Shown here: piece after piece, positions 12,051 to 24,455 of the stretch
Layout: every line of letters starts with the position of its first letter
How positions within the stretch are numbered: position 1 is the stretch's first letter
Assembly: GCA_030737875.1 (NCBI GenBank)
Contig: CM060926.1
Location: 320,793,922 to 320,857,921, forward strand
Length of the DNA stretch: 64,000 nt
Origin: Allium sativum
Taxonomy: Eukaryota > Streptophyta > Magnoliopsida > Asparagales > Amaryllidaceae
Direction of reading: 5' to 3'
Position numbers and translations under genes: made by a program
Notes under the pieces: generated by a model
Database searches by the model: none
What the model was told of the DNA's origin: nothing
Seen by the model: only the letters and a program-made list of their open reading frames with translations

Positions 12051-13340
12051 GTGCCATCATCTTCGAGGGCTCCTACTTGTGAGGAGAAGGGAAAGGGTGT
12101 CGTGGTGCAAGGTACTCTCTCTGTTCATGGTGTTTCAGTTCGAGTTTTGTTTGACACTGGAGCATCTCATTCATTCATTTGCGATGAGCTTGTGTGCCGC
12201 TTGGGGTTGGAACCCGAGATATGTGATAGACCTTTCGTAGTAACTAATCCTATTGGGGGTTCGTCAAATCTTTTCATGATTTGCCGAGGTTTAGTGTTGT
12301 CGAGTTATGGTTGCTCTTTTGTGTGTGATTGCTTTGTTCTTAACTTTGTTGGGTTTGGGATCATCTTGGGCATGGATTGGCTCAAGAGGTATGCGGCAAG
12401 GGTGAATTGCGAGAAACAAGAGGTGAGAGTCGGGGATGTGAATGGGCGAAAGGTGTTGATAAAGTGTAAGCGCGAAGAGGGTGTCTTCGTTATCTATCTA
12501 TATTCGCTTGTGATTCCACAAGAAGACTTGTCATCTGCGTTGATCGCTAATGAGTATGAGGATGTCTTTGACGAGGTCAAAGGGTTGCCGCCGCATCGTG
12601 AGATCGTGTTTAGGATCAATTTGGTCGAGGGTGTTAGACCAATTGTTATGCCTCTTAGGCGGATTGTGGCTAAGGAATAGCAAGAGTTGGAGTTGCAAGT
12701 TTTTGACCTTCTAAGGATGGGATTCATTCGGAGAAGTGTTTCCGAATGGGGTGCATCGGTCGTGTTTGCAACCAAGGCAGATGGCTCGTTAAGATTGTGT
12801 GTGGACTATCGTGAGCTGAACAATGTGACTAAGAAGAGAAAGTATCCATTGCTAACGATTGATGACTTGTTTGATCAGCGTCACGAAGCCTAAGTGTTTT
12901 CTCAAATGGATTTGGCAAAGGGATTTCACCAATTGAGGGTGACTAAGGATAGTGTGCCAAAGACTGCTTTTAGGACACCATTCGGTTTATTCGAGGGGTT
13001 GGTGATGCCATTCGGGTTGACTAACGTGCTAGCGTATTTCGTGGATCTTATGAATAGGGTATTCAGAGATCTGTTGAATAAGTTTGTGCTTGTGTTCGTG
13101 GATGATATTCATGTTTACTCCAGGAATGAGGAAGAACACAAGACACACTTAAGGGTTGTGTTAGAGATCTTGCGAAAGCATCAGTTGAAAGCTAAGTTCT
13201 CAAAGTGTCACTTCTGGAAGGATGAAGTGAGATTCTTAGGTCATGTAGTTTCTGGAAAAGGGATAGCGGTTGGCCCCGCTAAAGTTGCAGCAATTTAGGA
13301 CTGGGGTCGACCTAAGAATGCAACAGATGTTCGTAGTTTC
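12051..13340 (+). pseudogene. Broken gypsy pol part 1 (PR-RT), element A
   Basis: This is the protease and reverse transcriptase portion. The protease active site LFDTGASHSFI (about 12145-12180) is intact. RT motifs are [53 protein letters not shown] and catalytic FVDD (about 13096-13107). Stops fall at about 12678, 12891 and 13297. The reading continues to the start of RNase H (NATDVRSF), where element B is inserted after the TSD GTTTC (13336-13340). The continuation starts at 27246. Confidence 0.92.
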
Positions 13341-14689
13341 TGTAACACACCGTAATTTTAAAAACATGACATAAGGGATAATTAAAGAGTACTTAATTTT
13401 TGTAAGAAGAATTAAGGGAAATGGGTTGCACCATTGCATTCGTCTCAGAATTCTGCTTGGAATAAAGTCCGAGTTCGCGTAAATCAGATATCATATGAAG
13501 AAGTTATGAAGATTAGAAGATTTCAGCTTAAAACAGAATTTGAATTAAAATAATAATTTAAAATCAAAAATGAATTCAAAAATCAAAATCAGCCAAATCT
13601 AGGTGAGCGGGAAATCTCCCGCTCAAGGCTGTCAACCCCATAGGGGAGTCGACATAGGTGTCAACCCCCCTATAGGGGTGTCGACCCCCCCATAGGGGTG
13701 TCGATAGGGGTGTCGACGCTCATCTGTCCAGATCTAGACGATGTTTTTTGACGGTCTATGGCTGATGTGTCCTTTTGGGATTGGCTGGATGACGTGTTTT
13801 TTTGATCTGGATGGTTCAAATGGATCCTAATCTAATCTAACGGTCCTAATTTACCTAGAGCATCTACAAAATACCCCTAAACCTAACCCTAATCTCATTG
13901 TTATTCATCCATGGCATCTCCATGCTGCTCCAATCTAAATTAACCTAGCCTTTCTTTTCCAACCAAAATCAAAGTAGAGTTTTAGAGATAGTTCTTCTTC
14001 AACAATCAAATTAGAAGATTAGACCTACAAAAATCTAGTTGAGATTATTCAAGACCCAAATTGCTACAACAACGCCTAATTTTCGAGGAATCCTATTGCT
14101 GTGAGTCTATGTTACTTTCACATATAATTAAATTAAAAATGATTGTGATAAGATTGTAAATTGGATTTTATGAACATGTCTGTAAGATGAATCATATCAA
14201 GTTTGTAAGTCCTTATCTTTCAGATTCATACCCAAATTTCTGTTATCATATGCCGGTCCATATTCCATATGCCTATTGGATCTATTTCATTGTTCTATGT
14301 CAGTTCATATTTCATATGCCTTTTTATGCTAGTTTTGATGTTATGATTCTCTTTCCTTCTTCTTTTCCTTTTTTTATGTGATTAGGCTAACTTTGAGCCT
14401 AACATCTTGCGTTGAGGTTTGCATTCAAATAACGTTGGAATGATTGGGAAAATGTTTGGGAAAATATTGAATAATATGTAATTGGGCATAAATTGATTTG
14501 TAATCATGTAATTGATTTGGGGCATAAAGTGGTACAATTTATATACACGGAATTATAGGCATGACTTGGATTGGAATTATAAACATAACTTGAATTGGAA
14601 ATTGTGGGTAATTGGAGTATATGTTATAATTTAGAACTTGAAATTGGGTTTGAAACAAAGAAGAGATAATGAACACCTAAGACACGAGG

Positions 14690-14886
14690 TTAGACTTGGT
14701 TTGCGGTAGAAGTCTGCCCGGAACCGCCAGGCATATCCAGCAACCGCAAACGACAGTCTAATATGAGAGGTCAAAGGCAGAAATTAGATGCGTAATAATG
14801 AAAAGACATGAGGTTAGATTCAGTATGCAGTATAAGCCTGCCTGGAATCGTTCGGCATATCCAGCAACCACAAAACGACAATCTAA
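14690..14886 (+). other. Twin hairpin module in 5' LTR of B
   Basis: Hairpin 1 has outer arms ttagact (14690-14696) and agtctaa (14755-14761), inner arms tttgcggt (14700-14707) and accgcaaa (14743-14750), and a loop with cccggaaccgccaggc. Hairpin 2 has outer arms ttagatt (14814-14820) and aatctaa (14880-14886); its inner stem has decayed here but is perfect in the 3' LTR. LTR C carries the same layout with different but still complementary stems. It is probably an RNA structure in the transcript leader; the role is unknown. Confidence 0.75.
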
Positions 14887-14929
14887 TGTGAGGGGTCTTG
14901 CAAGATTACAGTTGTAATAAATTATTGAA

Positions 14930-14984
14930 CACTTAACCAAGATAGGACATGTGATTAGACATGGGGATGATTAAGGGTTAAGTG
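14930..14984 (+). other. Third hairpin in LTR of B
   Basis: Nine-base arms cacttaacc (14930-14938) and ggttaagtg (14976-14984) enclose an inner catgtgattagacatg inverted repeat. A second, partly decayed copy follows at about 15020. Both arms are preserved in the 3' LTR (26029-26083 and 26118-26172). Confidence 0.65.
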
Positions 14985-15487
14985 GGTAACATGAGTAGCA
15001 TGTGAAACATAATAAAAGCACTTAACCAAGATGAGACATGTGACTAGACATGGTTATAAAGAAGGGTAAAGTGGGAATTCCTAGTAGGGACCAAGCTGAG
15101 GAGGGAAGCTTGTGTCAAGTGGGTGCACCCTTTTCAACCAGTAACCCATTTAGTATCTGTGTGAGCTCGAACTAGGTCGAGGACAGGACATGCTTACTGG
15201 GTTGATTGTAAGAGGTTAATAAAGAGTTAGCAACGGCAATGCAAGTCCAACGGAGTCATGTGCGTGCATGGGTCTGGGCTGGTAGGTAAGAAGCTGTTGC
15301 ATCGTGTAGGTGTAAGCTGTGCATTTTAGTAGTATCGGGTTGCCACTTTAGGGAGTGAGACACCCTACTGTGGGACCAGCACGGGTATCTACGAGTTAGG
15401 GAGCCGATCGAATGGGGAGGGTAGTGGGTACAACTCGGGGAGATAGGAGCAGGCGGCACCTATGACAGCAACTAGGAGTAAATGAAA

Positions 15488-15491
15488 CTAC

Positions 15492-15534
<43 letters not shown>
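15488..15534. repeat. (ATT)n microsatellite
   Basis: About 15 uninterrupted att/tta units. The matching site in the 3' LTR of B (about 26591-26606) has only about five. Confidence 0.95.
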
Positions 15535-15536
<2 letters not shown>

Positions 15537-16196
15537 GTTTAGTAAGAGGGATCGACTTTCAATATGGAACTAGTATTGGTGCGGTGTAGGAATTATCTTA
15601 TAGTGATTAAAAGCGCAATCAACATTATATCTTGTTCGTCTTGTTTGCCTTTTCATATCTGTTTATGTTACAGTCATCTCTCATATCCAGTTTATGTTCT
15701 TATCCTGTTACTTTACTGATTATTGTAACAACCCGTATTTTCAATAACCTGTTATAACATAAATCGAGGCAGAATTTAATTTATAAATCTGAATCAAGGG
15801 AAATGGGCTATGCCATTGCGTTCGTCTCGGAAAAATACGCGAAATAGAGTCCGAGTTTTCGAAAATCGGAGTCCGTATGACCCGATTAAGGCCCAATGAA
15901 GTTTTCAGAAAAATTCAAAGTAAAAACAGATTTCAAATTCAAGTTTGAATTTGGAAATTAGGTCAGATTGGGCCAGGCGGGAAAATTCCCGCCAGAGCAC
16001 CCAAGTCGACAGCCCTGTCGACTTGGGAGTCGACTTGGTTGGACCCAAGTCGACAGCCCTGTCGACTTGGTTCAGCCGGGCAGTTTTGCCTGGTGCACCA
16101 TCTTGGAGTTGTGTTGAGTTTGGGGGCCAGATTCGGTTTTGAGGGCTGAGATTGGAACTAGGGTTTAATCCTAAGGCTAGAACTAATCCTAATCTC

Positions 16197-16204
16197 TATA
16201 AATA
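16197..16204 (+). promoter_or_regulatory. TATA box in LTR C
   Basis: tataaata followed by agaccctaacc and a CT/A-rich leader; the position matches the TATA box of related LTR B. Confidence 0.55.
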
Positions 16205-16606
16205 AGACCCTAACCTAAGCCTAAATCAACATTATTCACTCATACAACTAAACTATGGCAAAATCATTCCTCTCATGGCCTCCACCCTCTTCATAAAATT
16301 CCTAAGTTATTTCTATGAGAGATTTTCCATGCATACAAGTGTTTTCAAGCTTGTATGAGTATCATTAGCTTGCATTCAAGTCAAGTTTCCATATTTACAT
16401 CATAAAGCAAGGGTTTTGATCATTTTTGCTCAAGGGTTTTTCTATTGGAGCTTGCATTTTGGGTTTATTTGATTGCATAAGGGCTTTGTCTCAATCTTAT
16501 ATTTGCTTATACTCATTTGAGTCTTCATAAGCATTGTAAGCCCTTTTCTACTTTCATATTTAAACTCTAAAGTTAAATGAATGATGCAAGTTTGGTTGAT
16601 CCTTAT

Positions 16607-16985
16607 GATATGCGAGTTTGCCATGTTATGATATGCAAGTTTATCATGTTATGTTAGGCAAGTATGCCATGTTATGATATGCAAGTTTACCATGTTATGC
16701 TATGCAAGTTTGCCATGTTATGATATGCAAGTTTATCATGTTATGTTATGCAAGTATGCCATGTTATGATATGCAAGTTTACCATGTTATGCTATGCAAG
16801 TTTGCCATGTTATGATATGCAAGTTAATCATGTTATGTTATGCAAGTTTGCCATGTTATGATATGCAAGTTTATCATGTTATGATATGCAAGTTTATATG
16901 CAAGTTTGCCATGTTATGTTATGCAAGTTTGCTATGTTATGATATGCAAGTTTTCCATGTATGTTATGCAAGTTTGGGTGAATCA
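16607..16985 (+). repeat. 23/46 bp minisatellite in LTR C
   Basis: About 15 imperfect copies of a roughly 23 bp unit (atgttatgatatgcaag plus tttacc or tttgcc). Alternating variants give a 46 bp higher-order period. The 73-residue open frame across it (16794-17015) is a repeat artefact. Confidence 0.85.
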
Positions 16986-17503
16986 TTTTACTCATGTTAT
17001 GCAAGCTTACCTTGAGTATATGAACATAAAGCTTCAAGCTTTATGCTAAAGGTTGCATTTTGGCAACATGTAAGTTATCATATCTCTTATGATAACTTGC
17101 ATGTGAGGCTAAATGCGAACTTATGGCCATTTCTACATGTCATTTATCACCTCGTATCACCAATATGCTAAGTTTGGTTTTATGCATGCTTTTGAGGCCT
17201 AAAAATGTAATATGCAAGTATATGAACATATGTACATTTCATACGCCACGATGTTAAACTTGTGGCTTCAACACCTTTATGTCATGATTATGCCAAGTTC
17301 CCTCCTTCTACCCTTTATGCGCTATTGCGATATGTAAGCGATGGGATTGCGTTTGGGGTTGGGTAAACTTAAAAGACATAAAAACATAAGATTGGGAATT
17401 TACCTATTAAGTTAGGTCTACCCAAATGCTTGAAAACTTGTAATATGTTTTGGAAACATGATGGACATGACACTTAGAAAATATAAGTGTGACCAACTCG
17501 AGG

Positions 17504-17683
17504 TTGGGTTGAGTTTGTAGCGTAAAACTACCCGGAACCGACCGGCTTAACTAGTTGCTACAAACAATAGGACCCAATGTGAGAAGTTGGTCACGTTGTA
17601 CCTTGAGCCCGAGGTTAGACCAAGTTGTGGTGTAAAGCTACCCGGACCCGCCCGGCTTAACTAGTAACCACAACAAGGTCTAA
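17504..17683 (+). other. Twin hairpin module in LTR C
   Basis: Hairpin 1 has outer arms ttgggt (17504-17509) and acccaa (17572-17577), and inner arms gtttgtagc (17513-17521) and gctacaaac (17557-17565). Hairpin 2 has outer arms ttagacc (17615-17621) and ggtctaa (17677-17683), and inner arms gttgtggt (17624-17631) and accacaac (17667-17674). Loops carry cccggaaccgaccggc and cccggacccgcccggc. Stem sequences differ from B's but pairing is kept throughout, as expected for a selected RNA fold. Confidence 0.8.
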
Positions 17684-19389
17684 TGTGAGAGGTTAAGGCA
17701 CATTAAATTAATTAATGCCTTATGATTAGGGTTAAGTCATGGTCCACTTAATACTTAACCAATTTGGGCTTGGTAGATTAATCAGGGTTAAGTCGTGAAC
17801 TCATCGTTACACTTAACCAAGTTAATCCATGATTAGCAAGAGGGTTAAACCGTACTTAACCCACTAGAAAATCCTAGCAATGGGGGTCCACTCCAGCAGT
17901 AATCCCAAGTTTGTATCATTAAGACCCTAAGGACTAGGCTAGGGTGGGGGCACGATTACTGGACTTGAGGTAAGTGACCAAAAAACGACGGTAGAGGGGT
18001 ACGCCGGTGTAGTTCCGGGCGGACTATGGTCGTGCACATAGTCCGAAGCCGGGGGAAACATGCACGGGTACCAGTAGATCGAGACTGTGCACTTATGTTT
18101 ATGGTGTCCAGGGGTTGACACCCTAGGGCTTGATACACCCGACGGGAGACCCTGCACAGTCTGAGTACAATTATGTTTGGGCCGTATTGACACCAACACG
18201 TGACGAGTTAGGATTATAGGGAGCCGATCGACTAGACCGTTTGGTTGGACCACGTATTAGGGTCACTTCATGTTATTGGGCCAAAGCTTGGGCCAAGGGA
18301 TCAATACTTGTTTATTCAAGTCATGTTAGTTTGCTAGTACACCTGTGGTGCAAAAACCTTAAACCTGATTATGCGATGACACCTTTATCTACTTTGTTAG
18401 TTAATCATCATGCTAGTATGTAGTTATCCTTATGTTCATCCCTACTTCTCATGCCAGTTAACTTTATCAGTTTACATTGATTGTAGTAGGGCTTACTCAG
18501 TCTTTTTGACTGACCTGTTTTCTTTCGCCTCTTTTCTTCCGTTTCCCCCCCTAGGTTCTCAGGGTGGGAATATTGGAGCTTAGCTTGGATTTCTGATTGC
18601 TTGCTTGTGGGGTTTAGCTCATGTACGGTTGGACATGAAGGTAGCTATGGTTATCACTTATTTTGGGGATAGTACTTATGTATTTCAGTTTTTCAGTTGA
18701 TGTTGTTTTATCTAGACTTGTTTATTTGGAAAGTTGACATTATGTTGTACCAGACTTGTTTTGAAATGGTTTGAAATCTTCCGCTGTTTTATCTATGTTA
18801 TTTACTCTGTTTACATATATACATATGTTCTTGTTCTGCCTTGATATATCATTATGCATGTTTACCTGATTCAAACGCCCCTCCAAAGTCAGAGTGCTTG
18901 CAAGAGCCACCCTGGCGGAGGCGGGGTGTTACAATTATATTGTTAAAGTCACTAGACTCGCCAGACGTATGTCTGGCCCCTTTTTGTTTCACCTCTTTTC
19001 TTTCTTTCCCCCCAGGTCCTCAGGGTGGGATTAGTGAAGCTTGACTTGGATCTCTTTCTTCTTGAAGTGCTTGGAAGTGTTGAAAGTAATGCTCAGCTTT
19101 ATCTCTTTTCCATTATGGCTATTTGGAGTGGGATTGTGTCTTTACTTTTATGTATTCTGATAATAATTTGGTATAAGATGGATATTTGTGTACTTGATTC
19201 TAGTATGTGGTTTTGATGTTGTAACCAAGCATGTTTTGCTTTTCCGTTGCAGTGAATAAATTTTGAATTTTCTTAAGTACCATTTTATATATCTATCTTG
19301 TGATATTCTATTCTATACTCTTATAATACTCTATGAAAGTTAATGCATTCCCTTAGTGAGTGACTTTAATGGACGTAGGGTGTTACACG

Positions 19390-19400
19390 TGGTATCAGGC
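19390..19400 (+). other. Primer-binding site of B
   Basis: tggtatcaggc, two bases after the LTR end, matches the initiator-Met tRNA PBS apart from one base. Confidence 0.9.
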
Positions 19401-19591
19401 TAAAGGTTACCAGAATAGATAAAAGATTTTGTTAACCGTTTCCAAAAGCATTTTTAGAAAGAAGTATTTTCAAAAACATATTTTAAAGAGGGTATTTTCA
19501 AAAGGAAAGTTTATTTTGAAAAACATAATCCCCAAAGCCATATGTCTATCTTTTGATTCTCTGTTTTGAATCTCTTTTTCTTTCGTTCAGC

Positions 19592-20475
19592 ATGTCTGGG
19601 GATCTTAATCTTCCAGAGGGCGTACAAATACCGGGATTGTTCCGAAGGTATTTGGAGGCTAGGGCTACTGCTGCAGGCCCAACAGACGTTCTTCATCCCC
19701 CAGCTGCGGCCGCTCCCCCTCCTCCTCCGCGTGTAGATGCTTTTTCTAAGATATGCAAAGACTTCCATGCGATGGGCGGAAAACCGTTTTATGGAACTGA
19801 GACATTTATTGAGGCTCGAAATTGGCTCAAGGAAGTGGAGGATTTGTATGATATCTTTGAGATAGACGATGGAAGGAAGGTTTAGCTAGCTGCTTGGTTG
19901 ATGAAGGATGAAGCTTCCTTTTGATGGGAAGTAACTAATGGAGGAAGTCCAATGGAGACGTGGATAGACTTAAGAAGAAGATTCAAATTGAAATTTCTTT
20001 CACAAGCAGAGGAGAGTTTATACATGGAGAGGTTCTTGGCCTTGAAACAAGGGAGTTTGTTTGTGAAGGAGTACGTTAACAAGTTTAACCAGTTAGCAAG
20101 ATTTAGTATGGAATTAGTCATTACACCACATAAGAAGGCTTTGAGATTTGCCAAGGGTCTAAATGAACCATTATACGGGTTGGCTATGTACCACAATCCT
20201 ATAGGGGATACTTTCGAGAAACTTGTTGACATGTCATTGATGCATGAAGAGGAGAAAGGTGCTAATGTAGTTAAGGCACAAGATAAGAAAGTGGATCCAA
20301 ATAAAGCACAACAACAAAAAAAGAAAGGTGGTAAGGATAACAAGGGAAGAAAAGGTGTTTAAATTGTGGAACATCGGGCCACTTAAGCAAGGGCTGTAGG
20401 AAGAAGAAGAAGATGGGTTGCTTCCAAAGTGGTGAGGCATGACATATGATTAAAGACTGCCCAAGGAGGCAAGGA
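19592..20475 (+). pseudogene. Broken gypsy gag, element B
   Basis: This is the capsid/nucleocapsid region. The ATG at 19592 (MSGDLNLPEG) is the first plausible start. A proline/alanine-rich segment precedes the core (FSKICKDFHAMGGKPF), and the retrotrans_gag-like part follows (WIDLRRRFKLKFL, LKQGSLFVKEYVNKFNQLARF). Stops occur at 19883-19885 and about 19922. A frame change near 20355 precedes two zinc knuckles: CLNCGTSGHLSKGC is intact, while the second has lost its central Cys and carries a stop before its His. The lysine/glutamine-rich linker is typical. Confidence 0.88.
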
Positions 20476-20579
20476 CAAGGGAAAGGACAGAGGACATTAT
20501 CTACTTCTGGAGGGCAGTTTCTTGCTCTCATGGCACCAGGACAGGAGAGAGGTATAAATGTTTCTGTTGAAAGTTAGAT

Positions 20580-23500
20580 TTTCCTTTTTGATAATCCTGT
20601 TCGAACTTTGTTTGATTCTGGAGCTTCATATTCGTTTATATCTGCTACGTTAATCGAAACACCGCACCTAAATACTAGTTTAGTTATGGATCCCATTGTA
20701 GTCTCAAATCCTATTAGGGGTACGGCTCATCTTTCTATGTTATGTCGAGATTTGAGAATATATGCGTATGGCATTGAGTTCGAATGCAATGCTTATGTGC
20801 TTGGCTTCATGGGCTATGGGTTGATTCTAGGAATGGATTGGCTAGCTAGGTATGGTGCCATTCTCGAATGTGAAAAGAGGGTAGTTAGACTGTTGACTGG
20901 TTTAGGTAATACTCTCGATATTTCTTGTGACCCTAAGGGTTCTGTTATGCTTAGTTACCTAGAATCTCTTGACACATCTATTGATGATTTGCAATCTGTT
21001 CGAGTAGTCCGTGAGTATGCAGATGTCTTTGAGGAGGTTAGGGGCTTACCTCCAAAACTCGAGATAGATTTCCGTATATACTTGGTGGACAATGCAAAGC
21101 CAGTTGCATTGCTGGTGCGCCACATGGCTCCAAGAGAAAGGAGGGAGCTTAGTAAACAAAGTGAAAGAGTTGGTTGAGAAAGGGTTCATAAGAAGAAGTA
21201 TCTCAGAGTGGGGTGCTCTTGTTATTTTTGTTACAAAGGCTGAAGATTCGCTTAGATTGTGCATGGACTACAGGGAGCTGAATTAGCTCACGAAGAATAA
21301 CAGACACCCATTGCCGAGGATAGATGATTTGTTCGATCAGTCGGTTGGTGCTTCGGTCTTCTCACAGTTGGACTTAGCTACAGGATTTCATCAGTTGAGG
21401 GTAGCTGAGGATAGTATAGATAAGACTGCTTTTAGGACTCCCGATGGTTTTTGTGAATGGCTCGTCATGCCTTTTGGTTTGATGAATGCACCCGCATATT
21501 TCGTACACTTGATGAGTAGGGTGTTTAGGGAGTTTCTAAACAAGTTCATGGTCGTCTTTGTGGATGATGTCTTGATATTCTCTAAAAACGAGGAAGAACA
21601 TGCCCTACATCTTAGAGAAGTCTTAGAGATCCTTCGAGCACATCAACTCAAAGCTAAGTTCTCCAAATGTCATTTTTATAGAAAGGAAGTGAGGTTCTTA
21701 GGTCACGTGGTCTCGAAGGAAGGGATAGCTATGGACCCCGCGAAGGTGGTAGCAATCCAAGATTAGAAGGTTCCTAAGAATGCAACAAAAGTAAGAAGTT
21801 TTCTTGGTTTGGCGGGCTATTGCAGAAAGTTCATTAAGGATTTTGCAAAAATATCGGCCCCACTTACACGGTTGACGAAAAAGAATTTGACCTTTTCTTG
21901 GGATGTTGACTGTGACGATGCTTTCCAACGTTTGAAGAGGGCATTGACGACAGCTCCAGTTTTAGTTTTGTCAAATGGGAGTAAACCGTTCACAGTGTAT
22001 ACCGATGCTTGCGGGACAGGGCTTGGTGCAGTTCTGATGCAAGAGGGAAGGGTGATATGCTATGGTGGAAGGCAGTTAAAGGCCCATGAGAAGAATTACC
22101 CTACCCACGACTTAGAGTTAGCTGCCAGTTAAGTCTTGGCATCACTATTTGCTTGGAGAGAGGTTTGAGTTGTATACAGACCATAAGTCACTAAAGTACT
22201 TGTTCTCCCAAAAAGATTTAAACTTAAGGCAAAAGAGGTGGATGGAGTTCTTAGCATCATACGATTTTGAGATTGCATATACCCCTAGCAAGGGTAATAT
22301 TGTAGCTGACGCCTTGAGTAGAAAGAAGTTGACTTTGAGTCCTTTGTTTGTCTAGCGGTAGAGTTTAGAGTATATCTCTACCTTTGACTTTAGACCCTCT
22401 ATTGATTATGTACCCGATTTGTTGGCATCATTAGAGGTGAGACCTATGCTTTTAGGACAGATAGGTGCGGCACAGTGAGATGACCCACAGTTGATAGTGA
22501 TAGTAGACAAGCTTATAAGAGGGGAGCCTTCAAGGCATCTTAGTAGGTATATTATCAATGAAAAAGGTTTGTTGTGTAAGGATGAGAGACTTTGCGTACC
22601 TCAAGACGAGAGTTTGAGAAAGACAATCGTTGAAGAAGCACATCGTTCTAAGCTGACCACACATCCAGGTGGAGATAAGATGTATAGGGACATGAAACGA
22701 GTTTTCTTTTGGGCTGGAATGAAGAAGGATGTGGCTGAGTTCGTTTCTAGATGCTTAGTGTGCCAGCAAGTCAAGGCTGAACAAAAGAAACCTGGAGGTT
22801 TGCATCACCCTTTAGAGGTTCCACTGTGGAAATGGGAAAGTGTTTCCATGGATTTCGTTGACGGGTTGCCAAGGTCAAGGAAGGGTAATACGGGGATTTG
22901 GGTAGTAGTGGATAGACTTATCAAGAGTGCCCATTTCATTCCCATTAAGAGTAAAAGAACAGCGACATGGTTAGCATCTGTTTATCTCCGAGAGATAGTT
23001 CGTCTACACGGCATACCTTCTAATACCGTAAGCGACCAATATCCCATTTTCACCAGTGAATGTTGGAAGAGCTTGCAAGAGGTGGTAGGAACGCAATTGT
23101 GTTTAAGCACCTCTTATCACCCTCAGACGGATGACCAAACATAAAGAGTGAATCAGATTCTAGAAGATCTTTTGAGGTTATGTATCTTGGACATTGGAGG
23201 GACATGGGAGAAACATCTTCCATTAGTAGAGTTCTACAACAACAGCTATCAGACTAGTACTGGCATGACACCTTTTGAGGCTCTATATGGACAACCTTGC
23301 CGATCAGTGACTTGTTGGTGGGAGTCTACAAATAAGATTTTTCTTGGGCCCGAGATGATTAGGGAAACTTCAGAGAAGATAGACTTAATTCGAAGACGCA
23401 TGAAGACGGCACAGAACCGGCAGAAGTCATATGCTGATAAGAGAAGGACCAATCTTGAGTTTAGTGTTGGAGACATGGTCTTTATTAAAGTATCACCGTT

Positions 23501-23895
23501 GAGGAATGTAGTTCGTTTTGGGTCTGTAGGGAAATTGGCACCAAGGCTCGTAGGGCCATTCCCCATTACAAAGCGAATTGGACAGATGGCCTACAGAGTG
23601 AAGTTTCCCGAGAAGCTTAGTGGTGTTCATGACGTATTTCATGTGTCGCATTTGCGGAAGTGTTTACATGATACAGCGGAAGTAGTAGAGCCGAGCATGC
23701 TTAGAGAAGTGGAAGTAGAGCGAGATGCCATGGTTAGACGAGTTCCTACATGCATCCTTGGATCAAAGGTCAAGAAGTTACGCAATCGAGAGGTCAAGTT
23801 GGTTAAAGTCCAATGAGGAGGTGATCAAGGAGACGCCACTTGGGAGACTGAAGACAAGATACACGCATCATACCCTTTCCTTTTTGAGGGTATGT
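20580..23895 (+). pseudogene. Broken gypsy pol with chromodomain-like tail, element B
   Basis: The domain order is protease (LFDSGASYSFIS, about 20609-20644), RT ([21 protein letters not shown], catalytic FVDD near 21558), RNase H ([15 protein letters not shown], about 21998-22042; [16 protein letters not shown], about 22178-22225) and integrase. Integrase has H and C-x2-C ligands (RCLVCQQVK), catalytic Asp in SMDFVDGLPR, and the glutamate in the VNQILEDLL segment after a stop at 23142-23144. After 23750 a segment (KLRNREVKLVKVQ, then ATWETEDK) matches the short chromodomain-like tail of plant chromoviruses of the Tekay/Del type. Stops near 21285, 21764, 22130, 22353, 23142 and 23814 and one shift inactivate it. 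Confidence 0.92.
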
Positions 23896-24455
23896 TCTTA
23901 ACTTCTTCTTTTTCTACCGCTTTGTTTATACTTGTTCTATCGTTTAGTATATCCTCTCGATTATATCTTCGACCCTTAGGTAGAAAACCCTATGGTTGTA
24001 AACATGTGTTTGAGGCATGTTATGTTTGGTGGATGAAAGTGGATGTAAGTGTTTGCTAGTGGTTTCTCGTGGATGCATTTACACACACATTAGGCACTAG
24101 ATTGGCTCAATCACCTTCATATTGCATATGAATGAGTGTGCATATTTAAGTTAATGGATGTATATTGAATGTGTGATCATATGGATGCTGCATTTGAATG
24201 AATGGTTGTGCAAATGTATCATTAGGATTCTTTTGCATACATAATGGATGCATGGCACTATCATGTTTTGCATTAAGAAGGTCAACTGAATCAGTGGACC
24301 GCTTGACCTTTTCATTAGATAAGGAACATATACACACACTTTTGCATATGTTCATATAGAATTATAAATCTTTTAAAGACAACGGATGCTTGTGGATGAT
24401 GGATGAGTAGATGGTAGAATATATTCTTCTTAACTTGAAGATTTCGGGGACGAAA
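23896..24455 (+). other. Non-coding 3' region of B
   Basis: Lies between the end of pol and the purine tract. No domain or repeat is recognised. Confidence 0.6.

Larger units (their letters stand above)
15724..18933 (+). mobile_element. Solo LTR C (3.2 kb) nested in B
   Basis: It starts tgtaacaacccg and ends ggggtgttaca, flanked by a perfect 5 bp TSD ATTAT (15719-15723 and 18934-18938). The uninterrupted target is seen in the 3' LTR of B near 26793. It has no PBS, purine tract, gag or pol, so it is what remains after recombination between two LTRs. A TATA box is at 16197-16204. Its hairpin modules and end regions resemble B's LTR, so it comes from a related family. Small ORFs in it are not credible genes. 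Confidence 0.93.
13341..19387 (+). repeat. 5' LTR of B, interrupted by solo LTR C
   Basis: It starts tgtaacacaccgtaat and ends gggtgttaca just before the PBS. The LTR pieces are 13341-15723 and 18939-19387, about 2.83 kb together, matching the 2.77 kb 3' LTR. The TATA box is decayed here (tacaaaata near 13865, against tataaaata at 24968-24976). The leader part holds tandem hairpins (14690-14886 and 14930-14984) and an (ATT)n microsatellite (about 15488-15534) that is much shorter in the 3' LTR. Confidence 0.93.

Noticed and set aside
16607..16985. CRISPR-like array
   Set aside because: Direct 23 bp units without unique spacers, inside a plant LTR: a minisatellite.
15724..18933. A full non-autonomous element rather than a solo LTR
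   Set aside because: No PBS or purine tract and no internal direct repeat of its ends; one LTR with a TSD explains it.
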